Notes: generated by a model from the letters alone, not told the origin. 64,000 bases of DNA from Sphingobium sp. BYY-5 (GCF_022758885.1 NZ_JALEBH010000001.1:1-64000); one strand, 5' to 3'. Numbered from the stretch's first letter, positions 17,190-26,080 are shown. A program made the numbers and translations.

Positions 17190-17567
17190 TTACTTCAGCT
17201 CGACGGTCGCGCCAGCTTCTTCAAGCTGCTTCTTGACCTTCTCGGCCTCGTCCTTGTTCACGCCTTCCTTGACGGCCTTCGGAGCGCCTTCGACCAGAGC
17301 CTTGGCTTCGGTCAGGCCCAGGCCGGTGATGGCGCGGACTTCCTTGATGACGTTGATCTTCTTGCCACCGTCGCCGGTCAGGATGACGTCGAATTCGGTC
17401 TGCTCTTCAGCAGCGGCGGCGGCGGGAGCACCAGCGGCCGGGCCAGCGACGGCGACGGCAGCGGCGGCCGAAACGCCCCACTTTTCTTCAAGAGCCTTCG
17501 ACAGCTCAGCGGCTTCGAGGACGGTGAGGGCCGAAAGCTGGTCGACCAGAGCGTTGATGTCTGCCAT
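17190..17567 (-). CDS. rplL: 50S ribosomal protein L7/L12
   Basis: L7/L12 forms the flexible stalk of the 50S subunit that recruits translational GTPases. The 125-residue protein has the N-terminal dimerisation helices ([28 protein letters not shown]), an Ala/Pro-rich hinge at about residues 34-55 and the conserved C-terminal domain ([40 protein letters not shown]). It follows rplJ by 69 bases on the minus strand and is followed by a strong terminator. rpoB and rpoC, which usually come next, are absent here. Confidence 0.98.
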   Translation of the reverse strand: MADINALVDQLSALTVLEAAELSKALEEKWGVSAAAAVAVAGPAAGAPAAAAAEEQTEFDVILTGDGGKKINVIKEVRAITGLGLTEAKALVEGAPKAVKEGVNKDEAEKVKKQLEEAGATVELK

Positions 17568-17636
17568 TTGTCTAATTCCTTTTATGGGGCAATGCGCCCC
17601 GTCAGATGAGGGTCAAAAAATCGGATGGGAAACGGC

Positions 17637-18152
17637 TCAGGCCGCTTCCTTCTCCGCATAGGCGTTGAAGACGCGCGCAAGCTGCGCAGCCGGTGCCTGG
17701 GTGACGGTCGCGAGCTTGGTCGCGGGTGCAACGAGCAGCCCGACGATCTTCGCACGCAGTTCATCCAGCGACGGCATCGACGCCAGGGCCTTTACGCCCT
17801 CCGCATCGAGCAGCACTTCGCCCATCGCGCCGCCAACGATCTCAAGCTTGTCGTTGGTCTTGGCGAAATCGATCGCAACCTTGGCGGCGGCAACCGGGTC
17901 GACCGAGGTGGCGAGGCCGACAGGGCCGGTCAGCAGGTCGCTGATCGAGCCGTAGGCGGTGCCATCAAGGGCGATACGGGCGAGGCGGTTCTTCGTAACC
18001 TTGTAGGACGCACCGGCTTCGCGCATCTTCTGGCGCAGGACGGTCGACTGGGCGACGGTCATGCCGAGGTTGCGGGTCACGACGACCACGCCAACTTCTG
18101 CCAGCTCTGCGTTCAGCGCGGAAACGACCTCAGCTTTCTGATTACGATCCAT
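17637..18152 (-). CDS. rplJ: 50S ribosomal protein L10
   Basis: L10 anchors L7/L12 dimers to 23S rRNA and usually represses its own operon through the mRNA leader. The 171-residue protein from the ATG at 18152 begins MDRNQKAEVVSALNAELAEV and carries the family segments VVVTRNLGMTVAQSTVLRQKMREAGASYKVTKN and GPVGLATSVDPVAAAKV. The C-terminal helix that binds L7/L12 follows (AAQLARVFNAYAEKEAA). The longer frame starting at 18218 adds 22 residues not found in the family and lies in the presumed leader. rplK and rplA are not upstream; recX is. Confidence 0.97.
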   Translation of the reverse strand: MDRNQKAEVVSALNAELAEVGVVVVTRNLGMTVAQSTVLRQKMREAGASYKVTKNRLARIALDGTAYGSISDLLTGPVGLATSVDPVAAAKVAIDFAKTNDKLEIVGGAMGEVLLDAEGVKALASMPSLDELRAKIVGLLVAPATKLATVTQAPAAQLARVFNAYAEKEAA

Positions 18153-18224
18153 GCCATTACTCCACTTCATGTTCGCCGACCTGCATCGGCAAACGACTAA
18201 ACCCACGCCTTGCGGCATGGGGCA

Positions 18225-18390
18225 CTAGGTCCGAAGGGGAGAGATCGACTGGCCCGCATCCATGAGAAACAGGCAGACCCGAATCGGGCGCATGGCCCGT
18301 TCGGCAAAGAACTTTTCCCCGTCTAGGCTGGACATTAAGAAGGGCAGATTCCCTTCACCAACTGTCTCGGACGGAAGACCCACGGCATTG
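18225..18390 (-). promoter_or_regulatory. Probable L10 leader (autoregulatory mRNA structure)
   Basis: The transcribed region before rplJ contains, on the minus strand, a GAGACAGTTGGTG segment (complement of about 18357-18369) followed by a stem GAAGGG/CCCTTC (18339-18356). This resembles the L10-binding leader of ribosomal protein operons. The extent is approximate and the assignment rests on position and these motifs, not on a covariance model. Confidence 0.45.
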
Positions 18391-18683
18391 CTGCCAGGAG
18401 TCTGCTGCGCGCGCCTTTAAGGGAAAGCGCGCGTTGTGTCACGCGGAATCTGGGGCGACCGGGCGCGCCTCCGTCGCGACAGGAAGGTCACAATCGGGCG
18501 ACAGGGCGGGGCGTGCTGGTCCATCGGGCAGGATAGATCAGAAGAAATCCTACGGGGCGCAGCTTTCGTGAGATGGAATATCTGACCTTGCATATAGTGA
18601 AAGTGATTGGTTTCAGGCGGCCAGAGAGAGACATATTCAGCCTCTCCTGCAAGGGAGGGGAATGTCTTGGTTCCACCCCTCTT
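18391..18683. other. Non-coding stretch between rplJ leader and repeat block
   Basis: No convincing gene is visible on either strand. Short open frames here lack ribosome-binding sites and family features. The region should contain the rplJL promoter on the minus strand, but I cannot identify it with confidence. Confidence 0.5.
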
Positions 18684-18711
18684 CGTCATCCCCGCCTTCG
18701 CGGGGATGACG
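18684..18711. repeat. Single palindromic repeat unit
   Basis: CGTCATCCCCG, CCTTC, GCGGGGATGACG is a 28-base near-perfect palindrome. It is the same unit as the right half of the pair at 62.55-62.64 kb. Confidence 0.8.
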
Positions 18712-18748
18712 ATGGAGCAAAAGGGGCTGTCGCCTACCCATCCCATGC

Positions 18749-18843
18749 CGTCATGCTGACGAAAGTCAGCATCCATTGGCGCAATGGTTGTACGTTGATG
18801 AAAGGCTGAGGCTCATGGATCCCAGCTTTCGCTGGGATGACGG
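18749..18843. repeat. Paired palindromic repeat, heterogeneous copy
   Basis: The left unit at 18749-18776 (CGTCATGCTGAC, GAAA, GTCAGCATCCAT) and the right unit at 18815-18843 (ATGGATCCCAGC, TTTC, GCTGGGATGACGG) are inverted. They differ in the stem core (CTGAC against CCAGC), so each hairpin keeps its own pairing. Confidence 0.8.
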
Positions 18844-18891
18844 AATATGGGAATGTCCGCCCCACCCATTCCGCCCTTCGCCCCTGTTCCG

Positions 18892-19416
18892 TTACGCTTC
18901 TTCTTCCGGCGCTTCTCCCGGTGCTGCATCCACCCAGCGGCGCGCCACGGCATAATCATGCCCTGCGCGCAGGAAGGCGGCGATCGCCTTTTCGCGCTGT
19001 TTGGGGTCGAGCGGCGCCATGGCGTAGGGGCCGAGGCGCTTGCGGCGGGCGAAACGATCGGCCGCCGACCAGGCTTCCGATGCAATCTGCGCGTTCGCCT
19101 GTTCGCGATCGCTTTCCGCAATGCCTGCCGCGCGCAGCGTTTCTTCGATCCGGCGCGCACCATAGCCGCGCCGGGCCAGCGCCGCGCTCTTCATCACCGC
19201 ATAGCCGGCGTCGTCGATATAGCCCAGTTCCACGAAGCGGTCGGCCAGTCCTTCCGGATCGGCGGGCTGTTCGCCACCCCAGCCGCGATCCCGCAATTTT
19301 CGTTGCAGATAGGCGAGCAGCTTGCCCCGGCTGATGGCGAAACGCGCGACATGACGCAGCGCCAGGTCGCGCAGCGCTTCCTCGTCAAGCGGCGGAGGGG
19401 GGCGTTTCCCGGTCAT
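18892..19416 (-). CDS. recX: Regulatory protein RecX
   Basis: RecX binds RecA filaments and limits their activity. From the ATG at 19416 the protein is 174 residues, made of the repeated three-helix modules of the family. These appear in LRDLALRHVARFAISRGKLLAYLQRKLRDRG, then LADRFVELGYIDDAGYAVMKSAALARRGYGARRIEETLRAAGI, and the third module ending in FLRAGHDYAVARRWVD. An alternative ATG nine codons upstream (19443) is possible. recA is not in the window. It is divergent from the fatty acyl-AMP ligase gene, and palindromic repeats lie just past its 3' end. Confidence 0.9.
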   Translation of the reverse strand: MTGKRPPPPLDEEALRDLALRHVARFAISRGKLLAYLQRKLRDRGWGGEQPADPEGLADRFVELGYIDDAGYAVMKSAALARRGYGARRIEETLRAAGIAESDREQANAQIASEAWSAADRFARRKRLGPYAMAPLDPKQREKAIAAFLRAGHDYAVARRWVDAAPGEAPEEEA

Positions 19417-19584
19417 GCCGAATCTCAATGCCCGATGCGCCATGTTTATGCCACAGTCGGGCCGGAATTTTACCGTGCCTTGTCGGCTATTAAGCAATGC
19501 TGGAACGGAATAGGCGGTGCAACCGGCGGCCAAAGCTGCTAACGGCCGCGTTTTCGTAAGTTTAAGACATTGGGTGAAACCAAT

Positions 19585-21324
19585 ATGACGGGTTCGCAAG
19601 AGATGATGGCACCGACGCCGACCACTGACGATCTGCCGCGCCGCTTCTCTGATTTCGAGACGCTGGGGGAGGCGCTGGACTATGCGGCCCAGGGCAAGCG
19701 CGGCCTGAATTTCCATGATGCGCGCGGCAATCTGGCGCGCGCCTATCCGTTCAGCGAACTGCGCGCCGACGCCATCGCCTGCGCCCACCGCCTGATCGCC
19801 CATGGCGTGCAGCCGCAGGATCGCGTCGCGCTGGTCGCCGAAACCGGCGCGGATTTCGCGATGCTGTTCTTCGGCATCGTCTATGCCGGCGCCTGGCCGG
19901 TGCCGCTGCCGCTGCCGACCAGCTTCGGCGGCAAGGAAAGCTATATCGATCAGCTCAACGTCCAGCTTTCAAGCTGCGACCCGATGCTGTTCCTCTTCCC
20001 CAAGGAACTGGAAGAGATGGCGGGCGAGTCCGGTCGCCAGAAATCGGTGGAGAGCATCGCGTTCGAGGATTTCCTGGCCCGCGACGTCATCCCCGCCGAC
20101 CTGCCCCAGGCGAAGACCGACGAGATCGCCTATCTGCAATATTCGAGCGGATCGACCCGCTTCCCGCATGGCGTCGCCGTCACCCATCATGCGCTGCTCA
20201 GCAACCTGTCGGCGCACAGCCATGGCATGGAAGTGCAGGACAGCGACCGCTGCATAAGCTGGCTGCCCTGGTATCATGACATGGGCCTGGTCGGCTGCTT
20301 CCTGTCGGTCGTCGCCAACCAGGTGTCGACCGACTATATGAAGACCGAGGATTTCGCCCGCCGCCCGCTGGCCTGGCTGGACCTCATCAGCCGTAATGAA
20401 GGCACGTCGATCAGCTATTCGCCGACCTTCGGCTACGACATCTGCGCGCGACGCATGTCGAGCCAGACTAAGGCGGCCGATCGTTTCGACCTTTCCCGAT
20501 GGAGGCTCGCGGGCAATGGCGCGGATATGATCCGCCCCGACGTGATGCAGAGCTTCGTCGATGCCTTTGGCGACGCCGGGTTCAGCCCGAAGGCTTTCCT
20601 GCCCAGCTATGGCCTGGCCGAAGCGACGCTGGCCGTCACCATCATGCCGCCGGGCGAGGGCATCATCGTCGAACTGGTCGAGGAAACCGACCTGTCGGGC
20701 GGCGACGCGCCGGAGGGGCGTCCACAGCGTTTCCGTTCGATCGTCAATTGCGGCAAGCCGGCCAAGGACATGATCGTGGAAATCCGCGACGAAGACGGTG
20801 GCCTGCTGAACGAGCGGCAGATCGGCAAGGTGTGGACTACCGGTCCCAGCCTGATGGTCGGCTATTTCCGCGATCCCGAAGCGACCGCCGCCTGCATGGC
20901 CGACGGCTGGCTGGACACGGGCGACATGGGCTATCTGTCCGACGGCTATCTCTACATTGTCGGCCGCGCCAAGGACATGATCATCATCAACGGCAAGAAC
21001 CACTGGCCGCAGGATATCGAATGGGCGGTGGAGCAGTTGCCGGGCTTCAAGCAGGGCGACATCGCCGCCTTCGCCATCACCACGCCGGGCGGCGAGGAAG
21101 CGCCCGCCGTGCTGGTCCATTGCCGGACATCGGACAATGAGGAGCGGTCGCGCCTGCGCGATCAGATCCGCGAGCGGGTCCGCGCGATCACCGGCATGAA
21201 CTGCGTGGTCGAACTCGTGCCGCCGCGCACCCTGCCGCGCACCAGTTCGGGCAAGCTCAGCCGGTCGAAGGCGCGCAACCTCTATCTGACCGGCGAGATT
21301 CGACCCTACGACATCGCGGCCTGA
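19585..21324 (+). CDS. Fatty acyl-AMP ligase (FAAL family)
   Basis: FAALs adenylate long-chain fatty acids and pass them to acyl carrier proteins rather than to CoA. The 579-residue product has the ANL-superfamily motifs: LQYSSGSTRFPHGVAVTH (A3 phosphate loop), WLPWYHDMGLVG, SYSPTFGYDICARR, LPSYGLAEATLAVT, LDTGDMGYLSDGYLYIVGRAKDMIIINGKNHWPQDIE and the C-terminal Lys in RTSSGKLSRSKARN. The YHDMGL and NGKNHWPQDIE forms are typical of FAAL and DIP2-like proteins. No polyketide synthase, acyl carrier protein or lipid gene adjoins it, so its partner is unknown. The ATG at 19585 was preferred to a TTG at 19570. Confidence 0.9.
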   Translation: MTGSQEMMAPTPTTDDLPRRFSDFETLGEALDYAAQGKRGLNFHDARGNLARAYPFSELRADAIACAHRLIAHGVQPQDRVALVAETGADFAMLFFGIVYAGAWPVPLPLPTSFGGKESYIDQLNVQLSSCDPMLFLFPKELEEMAGESGRQKSVESIAFEDFLARDVIPADLPQAKTDEIAYLQYSSGSTRFPHGVAVTHHALLSNLSAHSHGMEVQDSDRCISWLPWYHDMGLVGCFLSVVANQVSTDYMKTEDFARRPLAWLDLISRNEGTSISYSPTFGYDICARRMSSQTKAADRFDLSRWRLAGNGADMIRPDVMQSFVDAFGDAGFSPKAFLPSYGLAEATLAVTIMPPGEGIIVELVEETDLSGGDAPEGRPQRFRSIVNCGKPAKDMIVEIRDEDGGLLNERQIGKVWTTGPSLMVGYFRDPEATAACMADGWLDTGDMGYLSDGYLYIVGRAKDMIIINGKNHWPQDIEWAVEQLPGFKQGDIAAFAITTPGGEEAPAVLVHCRTSDNEERSRLRDQIRERVRAITGMNCVVELVPPRTLPRTSSGKLSRSKARNLYLTGEIRPYDIAA

Positions 21325-21353
21325 GAGCAGGTTGCCATTATTGGGAGCTGGTT

Positions 21354-21420
21354 GTTCCCCGGCGTAGGCCGGGGTCCAGCTCCACGGCCTGAACTGGACC
21401 CCGGCCTGCGCCGGGGAGCA
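21354..21420. repeat. Paired palindromic repeat, CCCCGGC variant
   Basis: Inverted units (TTCCCCGGCGTAGGCCGGGG TCCAG and its reverse complement, with one loop difference) face each other around a short spacer between the FAAL and ParA genes. The genes converge, so the structure could act as a bidirectional terminator. Confidence 0.75.
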
Positions 21421-21447
21421 TGAAATAAGTCCATAATTGGCTTGATG

Positions 21448-22197
21448 TTATTTCGCGTGCAGTTGCCGTTCCACCTGCGTCCACAGCGCGGAGAAGGCCT
21501 GCGCCGGGGGTGACGTAGGCGCGAAGGCGCCGAGCGGTTTGCGGCGTACCGTCATCTGCTCGATCGCGCTGGCCATCGGGATGGCGGGCCAGCCGGATTG
21601 TTCTTCCAGCGCCTTGCGATGGAGGCTCCGGCGACGATCGACCATCGAATAGACGGGCAGGATCGGCGCATGATTGCCGCCACGCTGGACCAGATAGCGG
21701 GCGACCTCCCCCATGGCGCGTTGCGACAGCGGTGAGGGGATTACCGGGATGACGATCATGTCGGAGGCGCGCAGCACCTGTTCGCTGGTTTCGGTGAGGC
21801 CCGGCGGGCAATCGAGGATGATGCGGTCATAATCGCGGCCCAGCGTTTCGATCAGCTTGGCGAGTCGTTTTTTCTTGTCCATCTCGCGGAACAGATGATC
21901 CAGGCCACGCAGCGACGTGTCGGCGGCGATCAGGTCCAGCCCCGGCACGGTCGATGGCTGGATCAGCTTCCTGATCTCCACATCCTTGCTGAAGATCGCC
22001 TGCGCCGCGTCGCGGCTGGTCTGGTCGGTGGAAATCAGCCAGCTCGATGCCGCCTGCGGATCGAGATCCCAGAGCAGCGTGCGCCGTTTCGAGATGCTGG
22101 CCGACGCCCAGGCGAGGTTGATCGCGAAGGTGGTTTTACCCACACCGCCCTTGAGGCTGTAGACGGCGATGGTCGCCAATACCGGTTCCTTTGCCAT
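21448..22197 (-). CDS. ParA-family ATPase (orphan)
   Basis: This 249-residue ATPase of the ParA/MinD superfamily has the deviant Walker A motif KGGVGKTT (residues 16-23) with its signature Lys. It also has LLWDLDPQAASSWLI (A') and DRIILDCPPGLTETSEQVL (Walker B/switch). No parB or centromere-like repeat is adjacent, so it is not obviously the chromosomal partition protein. It may position another cargo such as a chemotaxis cluster or polysaccharide machinery. The C-terminal region SAIEQMTVRRKPLGAFAPTSPPAQAFSALWTQVERQL is typical of small ParA-like proteins in alphaproteobacteria. The family call is firm, the cargo unknown. Confidence 0.88.
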   Translation of the reverse strand: MAKEPVLATIAVYSLKGGVGKTTFAINLAWASASISKRRTLLWDLDPQAASSWLISTDQTSRDAAQAIFSKDVEIRKLIQPSTVPGLDLIAADTSLRGLDHLFREMDKKKRLAKLIETLGRDYDRIILDCPPGLTETSEQVLRASDMIVIPVIPSPLSQRAMGEVARYLVQRGGNHAPILPVYSMVDRRRSLHRKALEEQSGWPAIPMASAIEQMTVRRKPLGAFAPTSPPAQAFSALWTQVERQLHAK

Positions 22198-22320
22198 GAG
22201 ACGGGAGGCTACGTTTTCCTCCCGTCAAAGCAAGGACTGAAATCATGTGATTGTTACACGGGCATGATGCAGCCTGACGGGACCAGGCGCATCGTCGAAA
22301 ATGATCGACGATGCGACGGA

Positions 22321-22665
22321 TCAGAGGATGTCGCGCACCATGTCCTGCGGGCGGCAGAAGCGCACGCCCTTTTCGGTTTCGACGAAGGGCCGGTTCACAT
22401 AGGCGGGATTGGCGGCCATCGCGTCGAGGATTGCGTCGCCGTCCATGTCCGGAAGGCCGCGTTCCTGCGCATCGGTTCCCATCAACCGCAGCGCTTCACG
22501 CGGGGTCAGGCCGGCGTCGGCGATGAGTTGCGCGACCTTTGCCCGTGTATAGGGCGTCTTGAGATATTCGATCAACTCGACCTCGACGCCGGGCGTTTCC
22601 TGGAGGATGGCCAGCGTCTTGCGCGATGTGCCGCAATTGGGATTATGCCAGATGGTGGCCTTCAT
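22321..22665 (-). CDS. arsC: Arsenate reductase, glutaredoxin-dependent
   Basis: ArsC reduces arsenate to arsenite with glutathione and glutaredoxin. From the ATG at 22665 the protein is 114 residues, with the catalytic Cys11 in WHNPNCGTSRKTL and the substrate-binding Arg region YVNRPFVETEKGVRFCRP of the Escherichia coli-type enzyme. An in-frame extension to 22722 was rejected because it runs into the aquaporin gene. The start overlaps the aquaporin stop by 4 bases (ATGA), so the two are translationally coupled. Third gene of arsR-aqpS-arsC. No arsB or acr3 efflux gene is present. Confidence 0.92.
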   Translation of the reverse strand: MKATIWHNPNCGTSRKTLAILQETPGVEVELIEYLKTPYTRAKVAQLIADAGLTPREALRLMGTDAQERGLPDMDGDAILDAMAANPAYVNRPFVETEKGVRFCRPQDMVRDIL

Positions 22666-23336
22666 GATGTCGGGCTTTCCTGTGGTTGAAGGGACGGGGA
22701 TGAAGGTGCGGCGAGCAGCCATCCGGCCATATGATAGCCCGCCAAGGCCCCTGCGCTCTGGGCGAGGATGAAGGCCGGGACGTCGAGGGGGCGGATGCCC
22801 GCGAAACTATTTGTCAGCGCGCGCGCCAGCGTCACCGCCGGATTGGCGAAGCTGGTCGATGCGGTGAACCAGTAGGCGGCGACGATCCAGGCGGCGACCA
22901 AGGCAGGCAGCGCGGCGGGGCGGAAACGTGCGCCCAGGCGAATGGTGAGCAGCAGGCCAAAGGTCGCAATGGCTTCCGCAAGCCACTGTGCCGGGCCGGT
23001 GCGCGTGGTTGCGCCAACTTGCAACAGCGACTGCTGGAACATCAAATGGCTGAGGGCCGTGCCCAGAAGGCCGCCGCTGCATTGCGCCGCGATGCGGGGC
23101 GCCCATTCGGCGCGGGGAGCGAGCAGCAGCGAAACGACGGGATTGAGGTGCGCACCGCTGATCGGTCCCAACAGGGTGATGAGGGCGTAGAGCATCGCCC
23201 CGGTCGCCGCGCTGTTCGCCAGCAGGGCAAGGCCCATATTGCCGCCCGACAGCCGTTCGGCCATGATGCCCGAACCGATCACGGCGGACACGAGCAGGGT
23301 AGTGCCGAGCGCTTCGGCGGCGGCTATCCTCTTCAT
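22662..23336 (-). CDS. aqpS: Aquaglyceroporin-family channel, probable arsenite exit channel
   Basis: This 224-residue protein is a MIP-family channel with about six hydrophobic segments. It carries both half-helix signatures: the first in GAHLNPVVSLLL (NPV in place of NPA) and the second in SFANPAVTLARAL. In Sinorhizobium meliloti an aquaglyceroporin, AqpS, sits in an arsR-aqpS-arsC-arsH operon and lets arsenite leave the cell down its gradient. The same order arsR-aqpS-arsC here supports that role. The gene overlaps arsR by 4 bases upstream and arsC by 4 bases downstream. The symbol is given on operon context; the substrate itself is inferred. Confidence 0.88.
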   Translation of the reverse strand: MKRIAAAEALGTTLLVSAVIGSGIMAERLSGGNMGLALLANSAATGAMLYALITLLGPISGAHLNPVVSLLLAPRAEWAPRIAAQCSGGLLGTALSHLMFQQSLLQVGATTRTGPAQWLAEAIATFGLLLTIRLGARFRPAALPALVAAWIVAAYWFTASTSFANPAVTLARALTNSFAGIRPLDVPAFILAQSAGALAGYHMAGWLLAAPSSPSLQPQESPTS

Positions 23337-23665
23337 GCTCCGTTGCCGCCCGGTTCACGGGAGCCGCCGCACAGGTCGGGCCGCCCGCCGCAGCATTGGT
23401 CGGTCAGAAACTCTACGAGACCACGGACCGCGGGCGGATTGACCGCATAGAGGAGGTGGCGCTGCTGGCGGGTGGACCGGATGAGGCCGGGCCGTTCCAA
23501 CGCCGCCAAATGGTGGGAGAGGGTGGAAGGAACCACCCCCAGCCGTTCCGCTATTTCGCCAGCCGCCATGCCCTCGCCCGTTCCCGCAGCGAGCAGGCGG
23601 AACAGCGCCAGCCGCGTACCATGGGCGAGTGCGCCGAGTGCTTCAATGGCCTGGTCTGATTCCAT
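23333..23665 (-). CDS. arsR: ArsR-family arsenite-responsive repressor
   Basis: This 110-residue winged-helix repressor of the ArsR/SmtB family has a recognition helix in VVPSTLSHHLAALERPGLI and a beta-wing at TRQQRHLLYAV. It lacks the N-terminal ELCVC-type metal site. Instead a C-terminal cluster, Cys91-Cys92 and Cys99 (CCGGRPDLC), is placed much like the three-Cys As(III) site described in Acidithiobacillus ferrooxidans ArsR. It is the first gene of the operon, and its start codon is embedded in a long inverted repeat that is the likely operator. Arsenite or antimonite is therefore the probable inducer. Confidence 0.92.
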   Translation of the reverse strand: MESDQAIEALGALAHGTRLALFRLLAAGTGEGMAAGEIAERLGVVPSTLSHHLAALERPGLIRSTRQQRHLLYAVNPPAVRGLVEFLTDQCCGGRPDLCGGSREPGGNGA

Positions 23666-23690
23666 ATTTCGATATTACTCGAAATATGGA
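23661..23690 (-). promoter_or_regulatory. ArsR operator (inverted repeat across the arsR start)
   Basis: TCCATATTTCG (23661-23671) and CGAAATATGGA (23680-23690) are perfect 11-base inverted arms separated by 8 bases. The inner part matches the ATTTCGATAT-type half sites bound by ArsR repressors. The left arm includes the arsR start codon at 23663-23665, so repression would block both transcription and initiation. Confidence 0.8.
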
Positions 23691-23695
23691 AATGC

Positions 23696-25048
23696 TCAAG
23701 CCTGCCCGTCCCGCGCCAGCCATTCTTCCAGCCACTTGATCGTATAATTGCCGTCGAGGAAGTCGGGATCGGTCAGCAGCGCCTGGTGCAGCGGGATGGT
23801 GGTCTTCATCCCTTCGATCACATATTCTTCCAGCGCGCGGCGCAGGCGCATGATCGCGCCTTCGCGGGTGCGGCCATAGACGATCAGCTTGCCGATCATG
23901 GAGTCGTAATAGGGCGGCACCTTATAGCCCTGATAGAGGCCGCTATCGACGCGGACATGCATCCCGCCCGGGACATGATAGCTGGTGACGGTGCCCGGCG
24001 AAGGCGCGAAGGTTTTCGGGTCTTCGGCGTTGATGCGGCATTCGATCGCATGGCCGGTGAAGCGGATATCTTCCTGCGCCACCGAAAGCGGCTTGCCCTC
24101 CGCCACGCGGATCTGTTCGCGAACCAGGTCGAGGCCGGTGATCATCTCCGTCACCGGATGCTCCACCTGCAGGCGGGTGTTCATCTCGATGAAGTAAAAT
24201 TCACCATTTTCCCACAGAAACTCGATCGTGCCCGCGCCGCGATAGCCCATGTCGGCCATCGCCCTTGCGCAGATGCCGCCGATGCGTTCGCGCTCGGCCT
24301 GGCTGAGGATCGGCGAGGGGGCTTCTTCCAGCACCTTCTGGTGGCGGCGCTGGAGCGAGCAGTCGCGCTCGCCCAGATGGATGGCATTGCCATTGCCGTC
24401 GCCGAAAATCTGGATTTCGATGTGGCGCGGATTGCCGAGATATTTCTCGATATAGACGGTGGCGTCGCCGAAGGCGGCTTTCGCTTCCGAACCTGCCTGC
24501 TGCATCAGCGTTTCGAGCTGATCGGGCGAGGTGCAAACCTTCATGCCGCGACCGCCGCCGCCGGATGCCGCCTTGATGATGACGGGATACCCCGCCGCTT
24601 CGGCGATAGCTTTTGCTTCCTCAAGCTCGCTGACCGCGCCGTCCGACCCTGGGACCAGCGGCAGGCCTAGCGCGCCTGCGGTGCGCTTCGCCTCGATCTT
24701 GTCGCCCATTGTGCGGATATGTTCGGGCTTGGGGCCGACGAAGGCCAGGCCGTGCGCTTCCACGATTTCGGCGAACTTGGCGTTTTCCGACAGGAAGCCA
24801 TAGCCTGGATGGATCGCGTCCGCGCCGGATATTTCCGCTGCGGAGATGATCGCTGCGACGTTCAGATAGCTGTCTCTGGCTGCGGGCGGGCCGATGCAGA
24901 TCGCCTCGTCGGCCAGGCGCACATGCATGGCGTCGGCGTCGGCGGTGGAATGAACCGCGACGGTCTTGATGCCCATTTCATGGCAGGCGCGGTGGATGCG
25001 GAGCGCGATCTCGCCACGGTTGGCGATCAGCAGCTTTTCAATGGCCAT
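23696..25048 (-). CDS. accC: Acetyl-CoA carboxylase, biotin carboxylase subunit
   Basis: AccC carboxylates biotin on AccB with ATP and bicarbonate, the first half-reaction of malonyl-CoA synthesis. The 450-residue protein starts [29 protein letters not shown]. It has the ATP-grasp glycine loop [61 protein letters not shown] and the C-terminal RMRRALEEY-type region. It follows accB by 14 bases on the minus strand. The ars operon lies just downstream in the opposite sense of context, with no shared function implied. Confidence 0.97.
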   Translation of the reverse strand: MAIEKLLIANRGEIALRIHRACHEMGIKTVAVHSTADADAMHVRLADEAICIGPPAARDSYLNVAAIISAAEISGADAIHPGYGFLSENAKFAEIVEAHGLAFVGPKPEHIRTMGDKIEAKRTAGALGLPLVPGSDGAVSELEEAKAIAEAAGYPVIIKAASGGGGRGMKVCTSPDQLETLMQQAGSEAKAAFGDATVYIEKYLGNPRHIEIQIFGDGNGNAIHLGERDCSLQRRHQKVLEEAPSPILSQAERERIGGICARAMADMGYRGAGTIEFLWENGEFYFIEMNTRLQVEHPVTEMITGLDLVREQIRVAEGKPLSVAQEDIRFTGHAIECRINAEDPKTFAPSPGTVTSYHVPGGMHVRVDSGLYQGYKVPPYYDSMIGKLIVYGRTREGAIMRLRRALEEYVIEGMKTTIPLHQALLTDPDFLDGNYTIKWLEEWLARDGQA

Positions 25049-25062
25049 AAGCGATGCGGGCC

Positions 25063-25545
25063 TTATTCGATGACGATCAGCGGCTGGTCATATTCGACCG
25101 GCTGGCCGTTATCGACCAATATCGCCTTGACCGTCCCGGCGGCGGGGGCGGTGATCGCGTTCATGACCTTCATGGCCTCGACGATCAGGATGGTCTCACC
25201 CGCGGCGACCTGCGCACCCACGCGGGCGAACGGCGCGGCGCCCGGTTCGGCCGACAGATAGGCGGTGCCGACGATCGGCGATCGGACCATGGTGCCGGCC
25301 GGAACGGCGGCTTCGGCGGCGGGCGCAGCGGGGACGGCCGCCGGAGCCGCCGCGACGGGCGCTGCAACGGGAGCGGGGGCGTAGACGGCGGCGGGCGCAC
25401 CGCCAACCTTGCGCGCGACGCGGATCTTGCGATCGCCGTCTTCCACCTCGATTTCCGTCAGGTTGGTGTCGTCGAGCAGCGCGGCGAGATCCCGCACGAG
25501 TTGTACGTCCACCTGCATTGCGCCCTTTTCAATCTTATCGTTCAT
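25063..25545 (-). CDS. accB: Acetyl-CoA carboxylase, biotin carboxyl carrier protein
   Basis: AccB carries the covalently attached biotin between AccC and the carboxyltransferase. In the 160-residue product, an N-terminal segment ([33 protein letters not shown]) is followed by an Ala/Pro-rich linker (about residues 50-82). The biotinyl domain then runs from [18 protein letters not shown] to [11 protein letters not shown]. The biotinylated Lys is in the EAMKVMN motif. The gene lies in the conserved aroQ-accB-accC order, with 94 bases between the aroQ stop and the accB start. Confidence 0.96.
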   Translation of the reverse strand: MNDKIEKGAMQVDVQLVRDLAALLDDTNLTEIEVEDGDRKIRVARKVGGAPAAVYAPAPVAAPVAAAPAAVPAAPAAEAAVPAGTMVRSPIVGTAYLSAEPGAAPFARVGAQVAAGETILIVEAMKVMNAITAPAAGTVKAILVDNGQPVEYDQPLIVIE

Positions 25546-25639
25546 CGGAAGTCCCTGGACGGTGAATGTCGTATCTGGTGCCCGCGCCTATGCGTATTTA
25601 CGGCAAAGCGCAACTTTTGTGCGTCGGAATCACGGTCGG

Positions 25640-26080
25640 CTATAGCTCCAGCGCGGCTTCCAGCGCCAGCATATAGGATAAGGGGCCAAAGCCCGCGATC
25701 GTCCCTTTTGCGGCCATGCCGACATAGCTTTTGTGACGGAAAGCCTCGCGTGTGTGCGGGTTGGACAGATGGATTTCGATCACCGGCACCGTCACCGCCT
25801 TGATCGCGTCATGCAGCGCGATGGAGCTATGGGTGAGGCCGCCGGGATTCATGATGATGGCGTGGGCGCCTTCCTGATGCGCTTCCTGGACCCAGTCGAT
25901 CAGATGGCCTTCATGGTTCGACTGGCGGAAGTCGATCTCCACATGAGCGCGGTTGGCGGCATCCTCCATCCGCTCGGCGATATCGTCGAGCGTGTCATAG
26001 CCGTAAATTTCCGGCTCGCGGGTGCCGAGCATGTTGAGATTGGGTCCGTTCAGCACATAGATTTTGCGCGTGTCGGCCAT
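25640..26080 (-). CDS. aroQ: Type II 3-dehydroquinate dehydratase
   Basis: AroQ dehydrates 3-dehydroquinate to 3-dehydroshikimate in the shikimate pathway. The 146-residue protein matches the small dodecameric type II enzyme. It has [19 protein letters not shown] with the catalytic Tyr, [34 protein letters not shown] with the active-site Asn/His, and [22 protein letters not shown]. It begins the aroQ-accB-accC unit on the minus strand and is divergent from thiSG. Confidence 0.96.
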   Translation of the reverse strand: MADTRKIYVLNGPNLNMLGTREPEIYGYDTLDDIAERMEDAANRAHVEIDFRQSNHEGHLIDWVQEAHQEGAHAIIMNPGGLTHSSIALHDAIKAVTVPVIEIHLSNPHTREAFRHKSYVGMAAKGTIAGFGPLSYMLALEAALEL

